64,000 nt of DNA from Conus ventricosus (lineage: Eukaryota; Mollusca; Gastropoda; Neogastropoda; Conidae), in assembly GCA_018398815.1 (NCBI GenBank), contig CM031628.1:3438045-3502044 (forward strand), in the 5' to 3' direction. The notes below the pieces were generated by a model. The model did no database searches. It was not told where the DNA came from and was given only the letters and a program-made list of their open reading frames with translations. The translations under genes were made by a program, and so were the position numbers. Positions 26,021 to 35,929 of this stretch are shown in pieces. Within the stretch, counting starts at the first letter, position 1; each line of letters begins with the position of its first letter.

Positions 26021-27124
26021 TTATAACCCCGATCGCCCTTTTCAGGGCTAGGTGCTTTTTTTTTTAAAAAGATGGGGCGGGCCCCTTTTGTTTAAGCCCT
26101 TTATTTGGGGCCCCAATTTTTGGGCGTTCCCCCAGCTATGAGGATTTTTATTGTTATAAATTTTGTATCATGCCAACTGCAGTCTAAGGTAGAGGGGAGC
26201 ATGTATAATCCCCTGGCCAAAAACAAAAATTTAACCTTTGACCTAGCATGTGCAAGAAAGTCTTGAACCTTACCTTTTTATCTGGGCAAAAGGGAAATCA
26301 ACAGCAGAGTTAATAGCATCCTTCTAAAATTTGGGGAGAAATTTTTTTTCTGGCATCAAACCCTGTAGGGTTTATCTAGTATTCTAGACTTGGTCCCGTG
26401 CTTGTGCTCCTAATAGGCACCAAACGTATGTCCGTATGGAGTCATTAAGTCTTTGCACTCCTGGCATTGTTAGGCCTTCACTTCTAGATAAATGTTGTCC
26501 AGGCTTTAGGATGTTTTTGTTCAATTGATCCTAATCGAACTTGTTTGTCTGGTTGAAAAGATGTGTGGCCGGGCCAGTAGTCATAATTATATTCTCTTTT
26601 TAACACCCCACAAATACAACGTGCCTAACCCATGATTGCGGTCTAACTTTTGTCTAAAATCAGTTGAAGGATTAATGTTAAATTCGTTGCAGATTCTTTC
26701 ATATGCAGTATTGTCCATTGGGCTGTTGAATGGATTAAACGCGCTGTTGCTTGGGAGGGCTACTTGTAGTTCAGTTAGTATTCGTCTGTACTGGTAATAA
26801 ACATGAAAGTTATATACTGACCTTACTAAAAGATTGGGGTGGTTTAAATGGTTTGCATATGAAACCCCACCGCCAGTAGTTGCGCAGTAAATGGCAAAAT
26901 TTAAATGATTCTGGTAAAACGTCATAGGCGGATGACCATGCTGATGGCACTCTGTCGCTCTTTATTGTCGGATTTAAATATTTAGTTAGTGGGTTTACAA
27001 GTCTGACTTGGAAGCCGTATGATTCATCTACTGCAATGGTTAGATTGCTGAAGTCTAAATATTTGGGATTATAAAACGCCCCTACAGTGTAAGAAATACT
27101 TTCGTTATATTTAAAAGGTTCCAT
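26021..27124 (-). pseudogene. MCP: Probable Polinton major capsid protein (frameshifted)
   Basis: Begins at ATG 27124 (MEPFKYNESISYTVGAF). The frame shifts near 26930, then runs to 26587 through GGGVSYANHLNHPNLLVRS, VYNFHVYYQYRRIL, ALPSNSAFNPFN, AYERICNEFNINPSTDFR and NHGLG. It continues in another frame with LSRSEGLTMPGVQRLNDSIR and YVWCLLGAQAR (about 26400-26480), and further remnants reach about 26020. I recall this ordered set of boxes from uncharacterised metazoan Polinton-borne proteins. Adjacency to the penton-like gene makes it the best major capsid (PY-type, double jelly-roll) candidate, but another virion protein is possible. Its start codon lies 35 bp from that of the divergent penton-like gene. 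Breaks after 26587 include in-frame stops. Confidence 0.6.
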
Positions 27125-27159
27125 TTTTTAAATTAGTTTTTTAAATAGTTATAAAAAGG
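27125..27159. promoter_or_regulatory. Bidirectional intergenic promoter region of the capsid genes
   Basis: Only 35 bp separate the two divergent capsid start codons. It is almost pure A/T with a TATAAAAA word at 27149-27156. That word is very close to the + strand ATG, so either transcripts start upstream inside the other gene or leaders are extremely short. Confidence 0.4.
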
Positions 27160-27899
27160 ATGTACATCTATATAACCAAGCAAAACGAGCGTGTGTTCTT
27201 AACGTACCCAATTGACAATAGGCGCGGGAGTTGTAGGATTGCCCTTAAAGAAATTGGCTTTAAAGTTATGTGGGTTAACATATCTGAAGGGGCTCAAAAT
27301 AACTGGATTAATGTTAATGACGAGGCGGGCAATCAAATAAACCATATAACAATACCCGATGGTTACTACAACTTTTGTTCTTTAAAAGAAGTACTTAGCG
27401 AATTTGGTATACTGCTGAGAATTAACGAGGCAAACCTTAGAATTACTATGAATTTCCCACTAGAAGAAAGAAGAGAGTACACTTTACCTAAAGGGCTAGC
27501 TAAAATCTTAGGCTTTCACAGTAGTGATAAATCTTATAGATTTAGTGCGAGAGAAGATGTTTATCAATTTGAGGGTAATAAACCTTCTGATTTTCTCGTG
27601 AACCCAATTTTGTATGTCCATTTACAGCAGTTAGAAACAAATACTAATTTGTTTAATGGCTATCCATCTACAGTTCTACGAGCACTGCCATCAATTAAAG
27701 CAGGGTTTTGCAACTATCAGTTATACAGGTTTGGCGAGACAGTGAATTTAAAGAATTAATTGAGGGTTCTTTAAATTCATTGGATGTAAAAATAACTAAC
27801 CAAGATGAAAAGCCAGTTGATTGTTCTAATTTATTAATAGTGTTAGAAGTAGAAGAGCATATTAGAAAATTAGTAAGGACTCAGTCCCGCGGGCGTTAA
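27160..27899 (+). CDS. mCP: Polinton penton-like minor capsid protein (one frameshift)
   Basis: Vertex protein of the predicted icosahedral capsid (PX-type, single jelly-roll). The first frame runs from ATG 27160 to 27759: LTYPIDNRRGSCRIALKEIG, then ITIPDGYYNFCSLKEVL, then GLAKILGFHSSD. The 'I-P-D/P-G-Y-Y' box followed by 'L..iLGf' is characteristic of these proteins. The end of this frame (VNLKN) is artificial. A shift near 27740 gives FKELIEGSLNSLDVKITNQ, then KPVDCSNLLIVLEV, the expected C-terminal strand pattern, with a stop at 27897-27899. About 245 residues is typical. The gene ends 46 bp before the right TIR. This is the best-preserved gene of the element. Confidence 0.82.
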
Positions 27900-28151
27900 T
27901 AGTGATTGAAGTATAAAAGAGTACTGTAAACTATTAGATTTTATGTCTTGTTTTTGTGCAAGAATCAGAAGAAGTTATATGTGTGTGCGTGAGTGGGCAG
28001 AGGGGTGGGGTGTGCGTGGCTTAATTAACTAGGCCAATCAATCCCAGATCCTTTTGACCTAGTTTACTGCACTGCTTTGTAGGACAAAACGTGAGTGGGC
28101 GTGCGTGCATGGGTGGGGTGGGGGTGTGTGGGGTGGGGGTGGTGGCGGGGT

Positions 28152-28192
<41 letters not shown>

Positions 28193-28418
28193 AGTGGGTG
28201 TGTGTGGAGTGGGGTTGGGTGTGCATGCGTGGGGTTGGGTGGGGTTGGGGTGTGTGTGGGGTGGGTTGTGTGGGGTTGTGCAGAGTTACCTCCCTTAGTA
28301 TTATTTTCGGCCCTGTTGAGGGCCTTTCTAGGTCATTATTCCGCTCGGACGATTGACACAGTTATGGGCTATTTTTAGGCTGGAGCCTGCTTATTGATTT
28401 TTTCACAGCAGGCACGTT

Positions 28419-28866
28419 TTAATCGTCGCTTTGCCAGAACTCGCGAAAGCCAACGTCGCTTTGCATATATTTTAAAATGAGCTTTCTTTTCTCATACAAG
28501 CTGTGGATAGAAATTCCAAGCTTGTGGAACTTTGGATAGTAGAAAAAACAAAATGATAATTCCATCAGTTTTTTACACAGCGTAGGCTCCATCAAAATTT
28601 CAGTTTTCAAATAATTATCCCAGGACGCTTTTGGGTTAAATTTTTTTGAAAAGAGTTTTTGTTCTTTCAAGCCAATGACCTAAAAGCAAAGATTGACGAA
28701 GAGTTTTACGATTTTCAGCTTTGATCTCAGAACCGACCTTCAGTAAAACAGGCGTAATTTCAGCCATGTTTTTCAGCTTCATAAAAGAACCTTCGTCAAT
28801 CGGCTCATTATCAAGTTTCTCTACAAAACAATTACGTAAAAAAGCATCCAGTTCACTTACTGTCAT
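28419..28866 (-). CDS. Small gene inside right inverted repeat
   Basis: Better-preserved twin of the left-end gene, about 149 residues from ATG 28866 (MTVSELDAFLRNCFVEKL) to the stop at 28419. One shift lies near 28640 in a T run between FKKI and PKASWDNY. The first half has an acidic helix (DNEPIDEGSFMKLKNMA) and a helix ending in LLGHWLERTKTLF. The second half has SWDNYLKTEI, FFYYPKFHKLGISI and YEKRKLI. It is likely a cytosolic or nuclear helical protein. A remote DUF3102-like resemblance is my guess only. Transcription runs inward from the promoter-like part of the TIR. A gene inside the TIR is copied at both ends, so its dose is doubled and the copies are kept alike. Confidence 0.6.
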
Positions 28867-29044
28867 TTCACGTTTCCCTTGCTTCGCTTCCAAAAAATTT
28901 AGACTCTCTTTTGGCCAGTTGGAAGCGAAGCAAGGCTCGTCAAACACGTCTTTCACTGGTAAGCGCCACGAGCAGAAACGCCAGCAGCTTCCAAGCTGAC
29001 TTTGGTGCCCAGCAAAAATGATGTCATCCCCCTGTCGATTGGTT

Positions 29045-29124
29045 GAACGCGCACACGTGGCAGCTCAGCCGCATCACGTGATGATTAATAATAAATTATT
29101 AGATGCAGGCCTCCGGTGCAGTGG
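29045..29124 (-). promoter_or_regulatory. Promoter-like segment of the TIR
   Basis: About 180 bp upstream of the TIR gene start. It carries CACGTG E-boxes, one inside the 12-bp palindrome CATCACGTGATG (left copy at about 12079), and a CCAAT word on the gene strand. A TATAAAT word at about 29190 points toward the element end. The matching left segment is about 12060-12130. Evidence is limited to motifs. Confidence 0.35.
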
Positions 29125-29220
29125 AGCGTGCAAGCGGGCCCAGTCAGCAATATTGATTGGAACCGGTCTAGAATGAGGTTGTCAAGCCATATAAATGCTT
29201 AGTTGATTTTATGTCTCTGG

Positions 29221-29451
29221 AGAGAATGTAAATATATGGGTTCACGATCACCCATGTTATTCTGCACGGAAACCCCCATTTTAAATTGACAATTACGTCG
29301 ATTTTAGAGGTTTTGGCGTGTTAATCTTAGTGTGAAACAGGTGTTGATTTTGGCCAAAAATGACATGAGATGGACGCGATTTGTATGTGAAAAAGGGGGT
29401 TTTCGTGCAGAATAACATGGGTGGTCGTGAACCCGTATATTTACATTCTCT
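29221..29451. repeat. Palindromic end module, right
   Basis: 231 bp starting and ending with the same ~57-bp inverted repeat as the left module, same length as 11710-11940. The inner arm has one C/T change and G/A changes relative to the outer arm, shared in part by both ends. Confidence 0.85.
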
Positions 29452-30205
29452 CGCTTCAATACCTGGAGGGTAGGGGTAACTGAAGGCATGTGAAAGGTTA
29501 TGTGAACACGATCACACTATGTGAAATAGTTCCTGAAATGCTGGAAATGTTGCATTATTATTGTGCAGTTGAAATCCTGAATTTTTTTTTTTTTTTTTTT
29601 TTTTTTGGGGGGGGGGGGGGGTCGGAAATGAGTAGAAAATGAATGAGAGTGATTAGAAAAGGATTAATTTCCAAATCAGTCCAATATGACCAACCCTGTT
29701 TTGACCCTGTAGAGGGTGGGGTTAGGAGAGGTTCTGTCAGTAGTTATGTGAACACGATGGCACAGTCAAAGATATGTCCAAGACTGGTAGAGATGTTACA
29801 GCATTTACGTATGGCAGAAATTCTGATCGGAATTGACAGGAATTGAAAGAGGGCGATTCTAAAAGAGTGAGAGGGACTGTGTTTTAATATATACAGGGGA
29901 GAGTTGCGGAAAGTATTTACGAAAATGATGCGAACACGATCACACACTCAGCAATACATTCAAGCGTAGTGTAGATGTAGTTCTATTCGGAAATCAATAG
30001 AAATTGAAAGAGGGCGATTCTAAAAGAGTGAGAGGGACTCTGTTTTAATATATAGAGGGAAGAGTTGCGGAAAGTATTTACGAAAATGATGCGAACACGA
30101 TCGCACACTCAACATATATCAAAGCATAGCGTAGATCAATAATGTAGTTCTGAATTGAAAGAGCGCGATTTTAAAATGGTTAGGAACTGTTTGAGCGTTA
30201 GCGAT
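29452..30205. repeat. ~200-bp satellite array, right part
   Basis: The same repeat family as 8060-11709, starting exactly after the Polinton. It includes two nearly identical ~160-bp variants near 29850-30115 and a T-run/G-run insert at 29582-29622. It runs into the N gap. Confidence 0.8.
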
Positions 30206-30219
30206 AGATTAGTTGAAAC

Positions 30220-30319
30220 NNNNNNNNNNNNNNNNNNNNNNNNNNNNNNNNNNNNNNNNNNNNNNNNNNNNNNNNNNNNNNNNNNNNNNNNNNNNNNNNN
30301 NNNNNNNNNNNNNNNNNNN
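30220..30319. other. Assembly gap (100 N)
   Basis: Run of N. Open frames drawn across it are meaningless. Confidence 0.98.
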
Positions 30320-30860
30320 TAGAGCAAGAGCTAGGCCTATATCGAAGAGCTAAATTGCAACAAATGGCCGAACGTTGATTTGGCATCGTATGACAGCAAA
30401 TGAATTCAGCTGGCACTAATCCGTACCAACATTCGGAACAGTATTTGGTTAGATTGATTTAATTTAACGTCTGTTCACAACAACGATGATCTTATACTAA
30501 CGGAACAGTGTGTTGGCCTGTTTAGTTCCACATATTGGATGTAGGACACCAGTCTTTTAGAGGTGTTTAGGCTAATCTACTTTTCTTTATCTCCATTGTT
30601 ACTGTGCTAAGTATATTTAATGTTGAGATGTTGTATTAATGTCTTTTGCAGTGGAAGCAAAATTGTTATTGCAAGGTTTCATTTTGAATTGGTTTGCGTT
30701 CTTTTATTACTTTTCATGGTTGAGGTGTGGCACTATTGTCCTGTTCTCTCAACTATGCTGTGTCCTCTGTGTTTGTGTTCAGTTGCCTCGGCACGTAAAT
30801 TATAAACTAGTGAGTCGTTCTGCAGGCGTATTGTTCTGGGTGTTTAATGAAAACCTCGGC
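30320..30860. other. Unannotated sequence
   Basis: About 540 bp of ordinary AT-rich sequence with no recognisable gene. Short frames at 30620-30805 are Cys/Leu/Val-rich and match nothing I know. Confidence 0.5.
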
Positions 30861-30864
30861 CGCT

Positions 30865-30867
<3 letters not shown>

Positions 30868-30895
<28 letters not shown>

Positions 30896-30898
30896 ATG

Positions 30899-30931
<33 letters not shown>

Positions 30932-31115
30932 TGTGTGTGTGTGTGTGTGTGGGCACTAAAACCGAAAAAGGCATCTGCGGCTTACAACACACACACACAC
31001 CCACACACACACCACACACACACCAACACACACTCACACACACACTCTCACATACACACTCACACACACACACTCACACACACACACACACACCCCCCCC
31101 ACCACACACACAACA
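30868..31115. repeat. (GT)n then (CA)n inverted microsatellite pair
   Basis: A (GT)n tract at 30868-30952 is followed after ~34 bp by a (CA)n tract at 30986-31110. The two could pair as a long stem with a short loop. Confidence 0.85.
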
Positions 31116-31199
31116 CACACTACCACACACACACGAACCTACATACAGCATATTCATCTTAGTTGGGTACAAGAAAGGCAGCCTAGGTCTATGAGCCAA

Positions 31200-31645
31200 C
31201 GGACCATCAGGCCAGACTGGGAAGATGACATCAGAGGCCACATAACTGCCCATAGGCCAGATGGAAGACTCACATCAGAGGCAACACTAACTGGAACCAA
31301 TAGGCGAGACTGGAAGACTGCCATCAGAGGCATCGACTAACTGAAACAAAAGACCATCAGGGCCAGGACTGGGAAAGACTGACATCTGGAGGCAAACCAC
31401 TACTGAACAAAAAAGCCATCAGGCCAGGATGGAAAAGAATGAACAGCAGAGGCCAACACTAAAATGAAACATTGGCCAGATGGAAAGATTGTCTCATCAG
31501 GAGAACACCTAAGAGAACAAAGACCTCGGCCAGAGTGGAAGATTGACCTTCCAGAGGAACACCTCCTAGCTGAACAAAGCCCATCAGGCCAGTACTGGAA
31601 GACTGAATCAGAGGCAACACTAACTGACAAAGAACCATTCAGGCC
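31200..31645. repeat. Minisatellite A, ~50-60 bp, about 9 copies
   Basis: Repeats built on 'ccatcaggccagactggaag' plus 'catcagaggcaacactaactg'. The word '(a)ggccag' recurs near 31209, 31254, 31361, 31421, 31481, 31530, 31587 and 31638. Frames on either strand are repeat translations. Confidence 0.85.
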
Positions 31646-32285
31646 AGTCTGGAAGACTGACGACTGACCTGAACGAAGAATTCCTGCAAAAGAATGCAGT
31701 GAAAGGAGGCCACCCATCATCCATATCCCATCCTTGAAAACAGCATGGAAAATATTTAGCGAGAAGGAATTTTCCCTACTAATAAGAGATGCCTACCTTC
31801 AAATATAAAATAAAATAATTTCCATTTGAAATTCATATGTTATAAAAGTTTCACTCATCAGTCTATCACTTGTACACTTATAATATCCCTCGTCTTCCTT
31901 TTCTGATATTGCTTTCAAAAAGTTCTCTTTTTTTTGTTTCAAGTGTTTTAGTTTTGTGTTAGTGTTGTATAAACTGGTCTCACTTAACTATATTTCTTCA
32001 CATGTTCAAAGACGCAAACGTTTCTCTCGGATGCATTCACATCAAATATCTTTCAGAAGAAAACTTGGAAGAACTTCTGCCACACGTTTTGTGCAATAAT
32101 GGAAGCTTTGAACACTATTATCAACTGAGCATTCCTTTAAACACAATTGTTTGTAACATCTTCATTTTGTATTTTATAAAAATGTCATGTTTGTAACTTG
32201 AAAGGTACTTCGTAGTTACGCAAAGCGTTTGTTTATTTTCGATTCGTTCTGAAACCTTAATAGATCTGTCCCTCCTGCCCTCACA
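31646..32285. other. Unannotated sequence
   Basis: About 640 bp without a recognisable gene. A 64-codon + frame at 32002-32196 (MFKDANVSLGCIHIKYLSEE) has ordinary composition and could be an exon piece, but no splice signals or homology support it. Confidence 0.4.
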
Positions 32286-32652
32286 TCCCATCCGACCCCC
32301 ACCCCCCCCCCCCCCCCCCCCCCACCCCCCCCCCCCCCCCCCCCCCCCCCCCCGACTCCCCCATCCTCAACCCGACTTCTCCTTTTTATATCTGAAACGT
32401 ATCTTTCTGCCCACTCCACACGCAGCCAAAATGCTTTGAACACACAAAACGCACACCACGCACGCACTCTCTTTTATCTCTTTCTGTCTATCGGTCACTT
32501 CTCTGTTCTCTCTCCCCACTTTGCTCACCCCCTCCTCACCACACACACACAACCACTCCACACACACACACCCACTCACTCAACACACACACACACACCA
32601 CATACACACAACACACACACCACTACCTCTCTCGCTCTCGCAGAGAGAGATC

Positions 32653-32688
<36 letters not shown>

Positions 32689-32790
32689 AGGAGAAAGTGA
32701 GAGAGAGATGACAGACGAGACAGAGAGAGAGAGAGAGCGAGACAGATGGGACAGATAGGCCAGACAGGCAAAAAACAGAGTGTGAAATTC
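32286..32790. repeat. Poly-C, CA and GA simple repeats
   Basis: A poly-C tract (32297-32353), CA-rich stretch (32538-32625) and (GA)n stretch (32640-32750) lie within 500 bp. There are no genes. Confidence 0.9.
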
Positions 32791-32989
32791 GAAAGAAGAG
32801 ATTTAAAAAACACAAAAAAAAAAACCTACCGTCGGAAGCTTTGCTGACTCGTTCCTCCAGCCTTCAACATTGATGTTAAATCAATCATCACGTTACGTCA
32901 CGTGTCAGGGCAGTGTCAATCTTACTTTTTTCAACAATTGTTGTCTTAGGGACGGGAAGCAGAAAGTTGAGTGACAGTAGGGATTTCTA

Positions 32990-33400
32990 AATACGTGTGT
33001 CCAAGACACGCAAATTCCCCTGGAATTTCAGCCCTGGTCGTGTTGGTGTCGGTCAGTGGACACCGCATCCCCTGGACTTTCGAGCCCTGTCATGTTCGTG
33101 TCGGTCAGTGGACAACCGAAAGTCCCCTGGAAGTTTCTAGCTGGTCGTGTTGGTGTCGGTCAGTGGACAAACCCAAACTTCCATGGAATTTCTTAGCCCT
33201 GGTCATGTTGCGTGTCGGTGTCAGTGGGACAAACCCAAACTTCCATGGTAATTTCTAGCCTGGTCATGTTGGTGTCGGTCAGTGAAAACAAACTTCCATG
33301 GAATTTTCTCGCCCTGGTCATGTTGGTGTCGGTAAGTTGGACAACCAAATTCCATGGAATTTTCTAGCCCTGGTCATGTTGGGGTCGGTCAAGTGGTGTC
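32990..33400. repeat. Minisatellite B, ~57 bp, about 7 copies
   Basis: Unit contains 'gttggtgtcggtcagtggac' and 'ccatggaatttctagccctg'. The word 'gtcggtcagtg' recurs near 33048, 33099, 33155, 33216, 33275, 33330 and 33384. Confidence 0.87.
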
Positions 33401-33409
33401 TTGCTCTGA

Positions 33410-34430
33410 ACCCGCACAGACAGGGCACCCAGTTACTGCCCAGGCTGATGGGGGCCTTGACAATGGTGGCTGACCCAGCACGACAGGGTACCAGTTACTG
33501 CCCCCTGCTGATGGCCATGAACAATTGTGGCTGTACACCAGCATCAGAACGGGCACCAGTTTACTGCCCCCAGCTGATGGCATGACAATTGATGGCTGCC
33601 CAGACCGACAGGGCACCATGGTACTGCCCCAGTGTGGCCATGGACATTTGGTGGCTGACCCAGCACAAGACAGGGCACCAGGTACTGCCCCCAGTGATGG
33701 CCCCTGCATATTGTGGGGACCCAGCTCAGACAGGGCACCAGTTACTGCCCCCGTGATGCCATGAAATTGTGGCGGACCCCGACCAGACAGGGCACCAGTT
33801 ACTGCCCCCCAAGCTGATGGCTCTCCATGACAATTGTGCTTTACAGGGCACCAGTTACAGCCCCCAGCTGACGGCCATGACAATTGTGGATGGACCCAGC
33901 ACAGGACAGGGCACCACTTACTGCCCCCCAGCTGATGGCCATGACAATTGTGGCTGACAGCACTGACCAGGGCCCTAGTTAATGCCCCCAGCTGATGCCA
34001 TGACAATTGTGGCTTTTACAGGGCACCTGTTACTACGCCCCCAGCTCTGATGGCCTGACAATTGTGGCTGACCCAGAACAGACAGGTGCACCAGTTACTG
34101 CCCCCAGCTGATGCCATGTACAATTGTGCTTTACACGGGCACAAGTTACTAAGCCCCCAGCTGATGGCCAATGACAATTGAGGCTGACCAGAGACAGACA
34201 GGGCACCAGTTACTGCCCCAGCTTGATGGCCATGACAATTGTGGTTTACAGGGCACCAGTTCTAAGCCCACAGCTGATGGCCATGACAATTGTGGCATGA
34301 CCAGCTCCCAGATGGGCACCAGGTACTAAGCCCCCAGCTGATGGCATGACAATTGTGGCTGACCAGACAGACAGGGCACCAGTTTACTGCCCCAGCTGAT
34401 GGCCATGACAATTGTGGCTTGGTCGCCGAG
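33410..34430. repeat. Minisatellite C, ~60 bp, about 17 copies
   Basis: Unit contains 'cagggcaccagttactgccc', 'ccagctgatggccatgacaa' and 'ttgtggctgacccag'. Copies differ mainly by single-base indels, so frames open on both strands (for example a 205-codon one at 33389-34006) are repeat translations, not genes. Confidence 0.92.
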
Positions 34431-35008
34431 CAACGTGAATGAACATCTACCTCCAGAGGGGCGCCATAACCATCCACTGACCGTCTCGGAACTGAACAAC
34501 GTTGACAGGGATTTCCTCACAGGGAATGGAAGTCTGGTCTCACGGTGTGCAGGGAAAAAAGGAGCCAGGGAGCTGACACTTTTTTGAAAAAGGGGAGGGG
34601 GGGGGGGGGGGGGGGGGGAGGGGCGCGGACTGCAGTGGGGGAGGGGGGGGGGGGGGAGGGGGCGGGGTCGAGATGGGACGGAGGAGGGGGGGGGGATGAT
34701 CGGATGAGGCTATTTGTTCCCATTTTGTTCCGAGATCACCTGAAGAGCTGTACACTATTGTGAACCACCCCTCTTCAGCCGTTGGACAAACACTGTCTGT
34801 GAACTATTTACTGTACCTTTTTATTAAACCTGGACAGCTGCTTACGACTGTGTTGTTGACCGACATACGTAAAAACACTGAAGACACTCTAGTTCCATCC
34901 TTGAGGAAATGGTTGGAAGTCCCCTAGGTACAGTGCCAGACAAAGACTTTGGAGTGGTGTGTGATTCTCCACATTTCATGATACCACGTTTTCCAGCAAA
35001 TAATAGTC
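34431..35008. other. Spacer with poly-G tract
   Basis: Contains G-rich runs at 34585-34700. The rest is ordinary sequence with no recognised gene. Confidence 0.6.
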
Positions 35009-35545
35009 CATAATGTCAACCATTCATGCGTACGTAACAATGTGGTCATACATGTCAACCTCACCTGGTGACAATGTGTCAAATTTTACATGGCAACTAC
35101 TGTGTAACAATGTGTCCATACATGTCAACCTCACCGTATTTGTGTTTGTTGTAACAATGTTGTCCATACATGTCACCTCACTGCCGTATAACAATGTGGC
35201 CATACATGATCAACCTACACCTTGGTGACAACTGTGTCAATTCATGGTCAACCTCACTGTGTAACAATGTGTCACTTACATGTCACCTCACGTGTAATAT
35301 GTGTACTTAACATGTCAACCTTCACTGGAGTTACAATGTGTCCATACATGTCAACTCACTGTGTAAAATGTTGTCCATACATGGTCAATTCACTGATTTT
35401 GTAAACACTATGTCCATAGATGTCAACCTCCTGTGTAACAATGTGTCATACCGTCAATCTCACCTGTAACGATGTGTCCACAAATGTCAACATCAACGCG
35501 TAACAATGTATTCCATACATTTCAACCTTCCTGATAAACAAAGTC
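35009..35545. repeat. Minisatellite D, ~34 bp, about 15 copies
   Basis: Unit near 'gtaacaatgtgtccatacat' plus 'gtcaacctcactgt', with many single-base indels. Confidence 0.88.
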
Positions 35546-35929
35546 TTCACACAAATACAGAGGGTGTGCAGAATACACACTCAGTTGTGGCAAAAATTAT
35601 TGGAGTTTCACACGAATCAACAGGATGTGCAGGAATACGTAACAGTAGTTGACTTACCTGGCCACAGTCTCTCATAGGTGGTATTTCGGACATGGAGAAG
35701 GTTCGGGTCCCCCTGTCCACAACGCGCTCCACCAGGTGAGGTTGTTGCTCGCACTGGTCAGCACAGAGCACCGCCCGATAGCCTGTTGGCCGTGTCCGGA
35801 CTGTTGTGCACCGAACCACGGCCTGCAGGACACAGAGGACGACCCTTCACACCCAGGGGAGATCACTGTCAGGGGTTTGTACTTCGTGGACAGACGACCC
35901 ATTCCGAGTGTGTCGTGGATTACTGCATG

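Larger units (their letters stand above)
11710..29451 (+). mobile_element. Polinton/Maverick DNA transposon, near complete
   Basis: Self-synthesising DNA transposon of about 17.7 kb, within the usual 15-25 kb for the family. It starts with AG and ends with CT, as Polintons do, and has ~1.5-kb terminal inverted repeats. The flanks share CGCTT (11705-11709 and 29452-29456), or TCGCTT if the last T at 29451 is counted as target, which fits the 5-6-bp duplication of a retroviral-type integrase. Joining the flanks restores an uninterrupted satellite unit. Inside are family-B polymerase, packaging ATPase, probable major capsid and penton-like capsid genes. Integrase and cysteine protease were not recognised. 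Frameshifts sit mostly at homopolymers, so sequencing error rather than decay may explain many of them. Confidence 0.9.
27946..29451 (-). repeat. Right terminal inverted repeat of the Polinton
   Basis: About 1506 bp, reverse complement of 11710-13254. It contains the shorter (GT)n at 28154-28190, the small TIR gene (28419-28866), the promoter-like stretch with CACGTG boxes (about 29045-29085), and the 231-bp palindromic module at the end. Sequence quality here is visibly better than in the element's centre. Confidence 0.93.

Noticed and set aside
33389..34006. 205-codon frame on the - strand
   Set aside because: Reads through minisatellite C; the peptide simply repeats with the 60-bp unit and drifts with indels.
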